Positions 1-4,476 of a DNA stretch of 8,087 nucleotides are shown here, piece by piece. The notes under the pieces are model-generated. The model worked only from the letters and a program-made list of their open reading frames with translations, did no database searches and was not told where the DNA came from. This stretch comes from JALZHR01 sp036388635. Its GTDB lineage: Bacteria > Acidobacteriota > Blastocatellia > Pyrinomonadales > Pyrinomonadaceae. Position 1 is the stretch's first letter, and every line of letters starts with the position of its first letter. The translations under genes were made by a program, and so were the position numbers. The stretch covers positions 1 through 8,087 of the forward strand of contig DASVRL010000110.1 of the NCBI GenBank assembly GCA_036388635.1. The letters are read 5' to 3'.

Positions 1-232
1 AAAGCGTCGCCAGATAAGCGATTTCCCAGCACGGATGATTTTCGCCGATGAGCGCGATACGGTCGCCGAAAGCGATGTTTTCCTGTTCGAGCCGGTAGGC
101 GACGGCGCGCACCTGACGCAGCAATTCGCCGAAAGTGTAAATTTCCGAGTCGTCACCGACAACGCGCATCGCAACTTTTTCGCGATGCCGCTCGCACGAT
201 TCGATAAAACGCTCGCCAAATGATTTGTTCAT
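1..232 (-). CDS. AMP-forming acyl-CoA synthetase, N-terminal fragment (runs off left edge)
   Basis: Only the first 77 codons are present; the gene continues beyond position 1. The protein starts MNKSFGERFIESCERHREKV and continues with a segment reading YTFGELLRQVRAVAYRL, then GDRIALIGENHPCWEIAYLA. This is the typical opening of the adenylate-forming (AMP-binding, ANL) superfamily, where a Y-T-F/Y-x-E-L segment precedes the G-D-R-V/I-A-x-x-x-E-N-x-P-x-W motif of FadD-like acyl-CoA ligases. Such enzymes activate a fatty acid with ATP to acyl-AMP and then transfer it to CoA. The A3, A5 and A8 catalytic motifs lie outside the window, so substrate class cannot be judged. The ATG lies 3 bases after the stop of the upstream lipoprotein gene, which implies co-transcription and perhaps translational coupling; no strong Shine-Dalgarno is seen. 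It could be a non-CoA adenylating enzyme of the same superfamily, but the N-terminal pattern fits long-chain acyl-CoA synthetases best. Confidence 0.82.
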   Translation of the reverse strand, partial: MNKSFGERFIESCERHREKVAMRVVGDDSEIYTFGELLRQVRAVAYRLEQENIAFGDRIALIGENHPCWEIAYLATL

Positions 233-235
233 AAA

Positions 236-622
236 TTATTCTTTCATCCTAACAAACTCGTCATAACCGCACAGAGGCGGCGCGTCAATCATCCCCTTGC
301 CGTCGGAGTGCCTGCCGAGAACGCAGCCGATTCCGAGCTTATTCTCATTCTCGAGGCGAGCGGTAATTTTCGCAATCGCGCCTGAGCTATCGTCGTCAAA
401 CCGCGCTGAATCGCCGTCGATGACGTAGCGATAATTCCATTCGTAGGTTTTGCCGCCCGCGCTCAAGAGTTGAGACCTCAGTGAATTATTCTCATCGAAG
501 TCGAGAATAAATTTCGGCGCGGCGGTCGATTCCCATTTGCCGTAAATTGGATGTTTCGGCTTTTGATTCGCGCACGAAACGAAAGCAAAAGCGATTAGAA
601 TTATGAAAAGCGGCTTTTTCAT
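236..622 (-). CDS. Small putative lipoprotein with GxW (lipocalin-like) motif
   Basis: 128 residues. The N-terminus is a short lipoprotein signal: KK at 2-3, a hydrophobic stretch at 4-16, then F-V-S-Cys17 as a lipobox. Phe at -3 is less usual than Leu, so lipidation is likely rather than certain. After the cysteine comes a lysine/proline-rich linker and an IYGKWES segment (G28, W30), the G-x-W opening seen in small lipocalin-like beta-barrel domains. The rest is polar and beta-rich in appearance (YEWNYRYVIDGDSARF), with two further cysteines near the C-terminus (IGCVLG and PPLCGYDEF) that could form a disulfide. Function is unknown; a periplasm-facing, membrane-anchored ligand-binding role is only a guess. 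It lies 9 bases after the lipid kinase stop and 3 bases before the acyl-CoA synthetase start, all on the minus strand, so an operon is likely. The ribosome binding site is weak (GGA about 6 bases before the ATG), which suggests translation coupled to the upstream gene. Confidence 0.8.
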   Translation of the reverse strand: MKKPLFIILIAFAFVSCANQKPKHPIYGKWESTAAPKFILDFDENNSLRSQLLSAGGKTYEWNYRYVIDGDSARFDDDSSGAIAKITARLENENKLGIGCVLGRHSDGKGMIDAPPLCGYDEFVRMKE

Positions 623-631
623 TCGAATCCG

Positions 632-1591
632 TCAATTTACCGGCACGCGAACCTTTAACGCTTCGGGCACAATCTCGAACGTCGCCGGAAGCTTGCCGGG
701 TAATTCGCCGTCGGTTTCCAGTTGAATCTCTTTTTGCGAATCGGCGGCTTTTACTTCGACTCGTCTGGCGTTTATATGTTTGACTTCCGATAAATTTAGA
801 TGCGAGCCGTTGTAAAGCGTGTAAGCATTTATCAAAATTTTCGCCGTTTTCATATCGCCGATGTTGACGATGTCGAAAAAGCCGTCGTTTATGCAGGCGT
901 CGGGCGCGATTTTCATTCCGCCGCCGAAATAGCGCGAATTGGCGACGGCGAAATTTATCGTGTTCAGCGTTTTTTCTTCCTTTTCGTCAATTTTTACGCG
1001 CACCGTGACAAAATTTAAATCCAGAACTTCCTGTAAGGTCGAAACGGCAAACGTCGCTTTGCCGCGCAGCAAGTCGTGCGGCAGCCAGTCGAATTTATTT
1101 TTTGTTTTGACGCGCTCGATAATCGAAGCGCTCAAGCCGAAGCTGGCGACATTCAGAAAATACCGCGAAACCTCGCGCCCCGCGTGATTGAAAAACGTCA
1201 CGCGCCCAACGTCGATTTTTTTCGTTTCGCCGGTTTTCAATCCTTTCGCCGCTTCGCGCGCGCCGGGCGGCATTCCGAGCGTGCGGCGAAAATCGCCGCC
1301 GGTTCCCGAAGGCAAAACGCCGAGTTCGATGTCGGCGCCGGATTCCAGGATTCCGTTTGCCACTTCGTTTATCGTGCCGTCGCCGCCGCAGGCGATAATA
1401 AATTTTCTTCCAGCCTCGGCGCCGCGCTTTGCCAGCAGAATGCCGTCGCCCTGTTTTTTGGTAAAGGCAACCTGAAAGGCGCCGAAATGCGCGCGCAAAT
1501 CCGAGGCAGCCTGCGCCCATCGATTTTCGGTCGAACCCGAAGCCGATTTCGGGTTGACGATGACCAGCGGAAGATTGGAATTATTTGACAT
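632..1591 (-). CDS. Diacylglycerol kinase family lipid kinase (YegS/DagK-like)
   Basis: 319 residues, the normal length for the bacterial DagK/YegS/LCB5 family. Landmarks in order: IVNPKSASG at 11-19 (nucleotide-binding start of the catalytic domain), GGDGT at 69-73 followed by INEVANG (the family's diagnostic ATP-binding loop), and LPSGTGGDFRR at 93-103, equivalent to the usual L-P-x-G-T-x-N-D-F-A-R. The C-terminal beta-sandwich half carries YFGGGMKIAPDA at 221-232 and LETDGELPG around 291-299, matching the family's C-terminal D-G-E segment. The expected reaction is ATP-dependent phosphorylation of a lipid hydroxyl, giving phosphatidic acid from diacylglycerol; related members use other lipids, so the exact substrate is open. 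No transmembrane segment is seen; these enzymes work at the inner face of the membrane. It is the first gene of a probable minus-strand operon with a lipoprotein and an acyl-CoA synthetase. There is no Shine-Dalgarno before the ATG, and a -10-like box sits 8 bases upstream. Confidence 0.93.
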   Translation of the reverse strand: MSNNSNLPLVIVNPKSASGSTENRWAQAASDLRAHFGAFQVAFTKKQGDGILLAKRGAEAGRKFIIACGGDGTINEVANGILESGADIELGVLPSGTGGDFRRTLGMPPGAREAAKGLKTGETKKIDVGRVTFFNHAGREVSRYFLNVASFGLSASIIERVKTKNKFDWLPHDLLRGKATFAVSTLQEVLDLNFVTVRVKIDEKEEKTLNTINFAVANSRYFGGGMKIAPDACINDGFFDIVNIGDMKTAKILINAYTLYNGSHLNLSEVKHINARRVEVKAADSQKEIQLETDGELPGKLPATFEIVPEALKVRVPVN

Positions 1592-1599
1592 TCTGCCAA

Positions 1600-1628
1600 A
1601 GTGTAAGAAAAATTTAACGACTTCGCAA
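1600..1628 (-). promoter_or_regulatory. Candidate promoter of the lipid kinase operon
   Basis: Read on the minus strand: TTGCGA (1628-1623), a 17-base spacer, then TACACT (1605-1600). Each hexamer matches 4 of 6 sigma-70 consensus bases and the spacing is ideal. The -10 box ends 8 bases before the ATG of the lipid kinase, so transcription would start within a base or two of the start codon and give a leaderless mRNA, which fits the absence of a Shine-Dalgarno. Short AT-rich matches arise easily by chance, so this is a hypothesis. Confidence 0.35.
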
Positions 1629-1635
1629 AGGAATT

Positions 1636-1665
1636 TTTACAAAGCGTTTCGATTCGGGTTAAAAT
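1636..1665 (+). promoter_or_regulatory. Candidate promoter of the TPR-like gene
   Basis: TTTACA (1636-1641), an 18-base spacer and TAAAAT (1660-1665) resemble a sigma-70 promoter with five matches in each hexamer. The predicted start near 1672 leaves a leader of about 30 bases that includes the AAAGGAA ribosome binding site at 1688-1694. It would sit back to back with the candidate promoter of the minus-strand lipid kinase in the same 109-base divergent gap. Based on sequence resemblance only. Confidence 0.4.
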
Positions 1666-1700
1666 TCGGCAGATTTTTTTAATTTTTAAAGGAAACTCCA

Positions 1701-2903
1701 ATGACAAAGACGATTTTTTCACTGCTTTTAATCACCTTCATTTTTGCTTTTTCCATCAAAGCGCAAACACCGACGCCGACACCGACACCGGCGGTCGTTC
1801 CCGAAACTATTTTGCTCCCGCCGCAGGTTCAGGTTCCGCTGCCGACAAAGCGTTGGGGATTTGACGACAAAACCGCGCCCGAAGCCGAAGCGCGGCTGAA
1901 AAAAATTCCCGACGCGCAGCACGCGCCCGACGATATCGATATTAGAATCGAGCTGATCGAATATTACGAGCGCAAAGACACGCCCGAAGCGAAAAAAGCG
2001 GCGCAGCCGCATCGGCTGTGGCTCGTCCGCAATCGCCCCGAAAGACCTTATTACCGCGAGCTCGGCTGGTGGATGAGCGAGGAAGATTTGAAGAACCCGG
2101 ATTACATCGCGCTGAAAGAGGAATGGCTGAAACAGGTTAATTTAAAGAAAACGAACGATAAAATCCGGCTCGGCGCGGCTCGCTTTCTGTTTCAGAATGA
2201 AGACGCTCTCGCCGAAAAGCTGCTCAAGGAAGGTCAGCAAATCAACCCGAATCTTTACGACTATTACGAACGCTTGATGGAAATTTACGAGTACCGGTTT
2301 AACACCGCCGTCACCGATTACGAAGCAGCCAAAGCCAACGCCAGGGAAGCCGACATCGACGCGGCGCTCAGAAAACTTTTCGTCGAAGGCGAAAAAGGCT
2401 TGGCGGTTATCGCCAAAACCGAACTGCTGGCAAGAAGCAGCGACCATTTTGATTTGGTCGTCAAGCTTGCCGCAATGGCGCTCGATTTGAACGAATTGAA
2501 AAAAGCCCGCGCGTTTGCCGAAACTGCTTTAAATTTAAATTTAAAGAAAGACGAGTCCGACGAGGACAGCAACGACGGCGGCTGGTTCGATACGGATAAA
2601 GCGATTTATTACGGCAATACCTTGCTCGGGCGCGTCACGCTGCGCGAGGGCAACACGGCGAAAGCCAAAGAACATCTTTCGGCGTCGCTCACGTTTCCCG
2701 AAGAAAGTGAGTTCAAACTGCAACAGATAGAGCTGGATTTAGCCGCCGAACTGCTTGCCAAAGGCGAAAAACAAGCCGTGCTGGATTATCTGGCGCGCGC
2801 GGAAAAACTGACGATAGACGAGGAAAATATTAAAATCTTTCGCCGCTGGCAGAGATTAATCAAACGAAATTCGCTTCCGCTCTGGCTCGGCAGCGTGGAT
2901 TAG
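1701..2903 (+). CDS. Exported TPR-like repeat protein
   Basis: 400 residues. The ATG is preceded by AAAGGAA at 1688-1694 with a 6-base spacer, a good ribosome binding site. Residues 1-21 are a signal peptide (K3, hydrophobic core 5-19, cleavage likely after I-K-A21), followed directly by Q and four Thr-Pro pairs (23-30), a flexible linker. The rest is highly charged and alpha-helical in character, with helix pairs resembling tetratricopeptide repeats at roughly 154-198 (ARFLFQNEDALAEKLLKEG...INPNLYDYY), 250-282 (AAMALDLNELKKARAFAETALNLN), 298-331 (LLGRVTLREGNTAKAKEHLSASL) and 340-370 (AAELLAKGEKQAVLDYLARAEKL). The A-x-x-L-x-x-x-G/N-x-x-x-x-A pattern is visible but degenerate. There is no enzymatic motif or lipobox, so a soluble periplasmic or secreted scaffold for protein contacts is the best inference. 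A small gene follows 17 bases later on the same strand, possibly co-transcribed. Confidence 0.85.
   Translation: MTKTIFSLLLITFIFAFSIKAQTPTPTPTPAVVPETILLPPQVQVPLPTKRWGFDDKTAPEAEARLKKIPDAQHAPDDIDIRIELIEYYERKDTPEAKKAAQPHRLWLVRNRPERPYYRELGWWMSEEDLKNPDYIALKEEWLKQVNLKKTNDKIRLGAARFLFQNEDALAEKLLKEGQQINPNLYDYYERLMEIYEYRFNTAVTDYEAAKANAREADIDAALRKLFVEGEKGLAVIAKTELLARSSDHFDLVVKLAAMALDLNELKKARAFAETALNLNLKKDESDEDSNDGGWFDTDKAIYYGNTLLGRVTLREGNTAKAKEHLSASLTFPEESEFKLQQIELDLAAELLAKGEKQAVLDYLARAEKLTIDEENIKIFRRWQRLIKRNSLPLWLGSVD
1767..1790 (+). repeat. Thr-Pro codon repeat after the signal peptide
   Basis: Four tandem ACx-CCG codon pairs encode (Thr-Pro)4 just after the predicted signal peptidase site of the TPR-like protein. 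The 6-base unit varies only in the Thr codon (ACA or ACG). Such linkers are probably flexible extracytoplasmic spacers and can change length by replication slippage. Confidence 0.85.
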
Positions 2904-2910
2904 TTCCGTT

Positions 2911-2916
2911 GGAGGA
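2911..2916 (+). promoter_or_regulatory. Ribosome binding site fixing the start of the small gene at 2921
   Basis: GGAGGA ends 4 bases before ATG 2921. A longer reading frame could begin at TTG 2909, but that codon overlaps the first base of this site and has no Shine-Dalgarno of its own, so ATG 2921 is the better start. It is the strongest ribosome binding site in the window. Confidence 0.85.
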
Positions 2917-2920
2917 ACGT

Positions 2921-3259
2921 ATGAAAACACGAATTATGTATATTGAATATAAAGGCGATAACGGAATTGTGGGCGATGCGCGAATCGGCAGAGTTTCGAT
3001 TCTTAACAATGGAAAATCTTTACGTTATCAAGGTAAACGGTTTTCTTCATTGCGGGGAAAAGGTTTTAAATCCAACTATTTTGATTTGGACACGCGCGAG
3101 TATTACTGGATTTCCGGATGCCGCAAAGATGGGCGTGACGCTTTGTATTCAAACACAATCGAAATTGATGACGACGTGCGCGAAGAATATTGGACTGAGA
3201 TTAGAAAAATGCCCGAAAATAAAAATGTCGGTGTTTTTCGCAGCAGCAGTAAATATTAA
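2921..3259 (+). CDS. Small conserved-looking protein of unknown function
   Basis: 112 residues beginning MKTRIMYIEYKGDNG, preceded by a GGAGGA ribosome binding site. There is no signal peptide or membrane segment, so it is probably cytoplasmic. It is rich in aromatic and charged residues: ARIGRVSILNNGKSLRYQGK, then FKSNYFDLDTREYYWISGC, then IDDDVREEYWTEIRKMP. Short beta strands ending in a helical DDDVREEYWTEIR segment suggest a compact alpha/beta fold. From memory, unverified, similar small proteins occur scattered across many bacteria, sometimes labelled as a deoxyxylulose-phosphate synthase; that label cannot apply, since that enzyme is over 600 residues and needs thiamine-diphosphate motifs absent here. 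Its codons are noticeably more AT-rich than those of neighbouring genes, as in genes gained by transfer. It starts 17 bases after the TPR-like gene, and its stop codon overlaps that of the convergent acyltransferase gene. No function assigned. Confidence 0.8.
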   Translation: MKTRIMYIEYKGDNGIVGDARIGRVSILNNGKSLRYQGKRFSSLRGKGFKSNYFDLDTREYYWISGCRKDGRDALYSNTIEIDDDVREEYWTEIRKMPENKNVGVFRSSSKY

Positions 3260-4137
3260 CTTTGTTCTTGCATGAAAATTTTGTCTTCTTCGCCAAGCTC
3301 GCCGATTTTCGTCATCAGGAAATCGGCGATTTCCTTGTGCGTCCGCACGGAGTCGCGTTTTTCGTAAAATTCCGAAAGCTCGAGCGGTTCGCCGAACCAA
3401 ACGCGAACTTTCTCGCCGCCGCGCCAGTTTCCCAAAACCTGTTTCGGCAAATCGTTTCCCAAGCCGGTAATAAATACTGGCACGACCTGCGGGCGGGCGC
3501 TGAAAATTACTTTGCCGATGCCGGGCTGCGCGGGCAGAAATTCATAAGGATTATCGTTTAAATTGCGCTTGCCTTCCGGGTGAAAGCCGATAATGTTCGC
3601 GTCGGGTTCCGAGCAAATCTGGACGAGACGGCGCAGCGAAAATTTATCGAACTCGCGTTTTTTCATTTCGCCGGCTTCGCGGAAAAACGGCGGGTACATC
3701 GAAAACCAGCCCATCACCAGATTGACGAACCAGCCGGCGGGCGAATCGTAAAAAAATTTGGCGCGAACCGGGAAAAACAATCGAAACCGGCGATTCGTGC
3801 GGCGAAAAAGCGCCGTCGAGACGACATACATATCGAAAAACGAACGGTGATTGGAGACCAGCAGAATCGGGCGCGCGGCGTCGGTTTTCGCAAAATTTTC
3901 GAGTCCGAAAACCTGCATTAAATTGTAGGTCGAAATCTGAATCCAGAGCGAGCCCAAGTGGCGCTGGCAAAAAGTCCAGAAACGTTTCCACGCGCCCTGA
4001 TTCATCCGGTGAGTCAATCGAAAACCGATTTTTTCGGTCGCCGACAGCACGGAAAGCTCTTCGCCGGTGGGAGCGAGCGGGGCGGGTTTTTTTTCGACCT
4101 GAGTGTTTCGATTGGTCGTTAAAGTGTTTTCGGACAT
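3256..4137 (-). CDS. PlsC-type 1-acylglycerol-3-phosphate acyltransferase family protein
   Basis: 293 residues from ATG 4137. A frame-open extension to TTG 4164 was rejected because a perfect TATAAT lies inside it, 7 bases before the ATG. Residues 1-30 are polar and probably disordered. The acyltransferase core follows: NHRSFFD at 96-102 gives the catalytic H-x4-D (H97, D102); FHPEGKR at 185-191 matches the F-P-E-G-T-R substrate-binding motif with a His inserted before Pro and Lys in place of Thr; VVPVFITGL at 218-226 corresponds to the V-P-V-x-x block. Such enzymes transfer an acyl group from acyl-CoA or acyl-ACP to a lysophospholipid or similar acceptor at the inner membrane. Hydrophobic stretches around 66-79 and 136-149 could sit on the membrane interface. 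The modified motif III leaves the acceptor uncertain; ornithine-lipid or lipid A-type acylation cannot be excluded. It converges on the small gene at 2921-3259 with overlapping stop codons and diverges from the protease gene. Confidence 0.88.
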   Translation of the reverse strand: MSENTLTTNRNTQVEKKPAPLAPTGEELSVLSATEKIGFRLTHRMNQGAWKRFWTFCQRHLGSLWIQISTYNLMQVFGLENFAKTDAARPILLVSNHRSFFDMYVVSTALFRRTNRRFRLFFPVRAKFFYDSPAGWFVNLVMGWFSMYPPFFREAGEMKKREFDKFSLRRLVQICSEPDANIIGFHPEGKRNLNDNPYEFLPAQPGIGKVIFSARPQVVPVFITGLGNDLPKQVLGNWRGGEKVRVWFGEPLELSEFYEKRDSVRTHKEIADFLMTKIGELGEEDKIFMQEQS

Positions 4138-4144
4138 CTGAGAA

Positions 4145-4150
4145 ATTATA
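4145..4150 (-). promoter_or_regulatory. Perfect TATAAT -10 box just before the acyltransferase start
   Basis: On the minus strand TATAAT ends 7 bases before ATG 4137, so RNA polymerase would start at or next to the A of the ATG, giving a leaderless transcript. There is no Shine-Dalgarno before this ATG. The -35 region is poor (TTCAGC with an 18-base spacer), so promoter strength is unclear. Confidence 0.45.
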
Positions 4151-4253
4151 GCGCAAACAATCAAAGAGGCTGAAACCGGAGAATTTAATAGACAACTTTT
4201 CGGAGAGATGCGCCTTCCAAGCCTCGAAATTTGGGGAAGATTGTGGAGCCGCT

Positions 4254-4288
4254 CGCCGAAAATTTAAATTATTTATATCTTTTCGGCG
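4254..4288. repeat. 9-bp perfect inverted repeat with AT-only-like loop
   Basis: CGCCGAAAA at 4254-4262 and TTTTCGGCG at 4280-4288 are exact reverse complements around a 17-base AT-rich loop. On the plus strand it is followed by TTTT, so it could resemble a weak terminator, but no plus-strand gene ends just upstream. The word CGCCGAAA recurs throughout this DNA, which makes a chance pairing quite possible. Confidence 0.35.
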
Positions 4289-4476
4289 TTTTCCTATCTC
4301 GCTCAACTTGTTTTTCAACTTCAAATTTCTTAAAGTTAAAAGCACTCTTTCTACAACCGATTTTCTAATTATTCCCCGTTGTAGCATTTCATAACCATTA
4401 AAACCAGCAGGGTCGGCAATCATTTTATTAATCTCGAAATCGATTTTTTTGGGATAATTTTAAGGAGTAACGACAA

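Larger units (their letters stand above)
4138..4476. other. Divergent intergenic region between the acyltransferase and protease genes
   Basis: 339 bases, AT-richer than its surroundings. It holds the -10 box of the acyltransferase at the left and the AAGGAG ribosome binding site of the protease (4462-4467) at the right, plus a 9-bp inverted repeat (4254-4288). On the minus strand a frame is open from about 4459 through the region, with an ATG at 4423. It begins MIADPAGFNGYEMLQRG and uses AT-rich codons (AGA, TTA, ATA), but it then runs into the acyltransferase gene in a shadow frame, has no good ribosome binding site, and I recognise no family. It may be a gene relic or chance. No convincing promoter for the protease was identified. 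Confidence 0.6.

Noticed and set aside
35..223. Plus-strand ORF of 62 codons
   Set aside because: It is antisense to the acyl-CoA synthetase N-terminus, whose minus-strand translation matches the AMP-binding family; the plus-strand frame has no family features.
1076..1588. Plus-strand ORF of 170 codons opposite the lipid kinase
   Set aside because: Its residues are the Arg/Ala-rich shadow typical of the complement of GC-biased genes; the opposite strand holds the GGDGT lipid kinase.
2909..2920. TTG start four codons upstream of the small gene
   Set aside because: The codon overlaps the GGAGGA ribosome binding site that serves ATG 2921.
4254..4288. Inverted repeat as a functional terminator
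   Set aside because: No plus-strand gene ends upstream of it, the loop is long (17 bases), and its arm word recurs throughout this DNA.
3644..4423. Minus-strand ORF of 259 codons
   Set aside because: Most of it lies in a shadow frame over the acyltransferase, with Arg-rich composition. Only the first 55 or so codons, in the intergenic region, are mentioned as a doubtful relic.
4453..4458. GATAAT as a -10 box for the protease gene
   Set aside because: Transcription would start inside the AAGGAG ribosome binding site, and there is no -35 element at the right distance.
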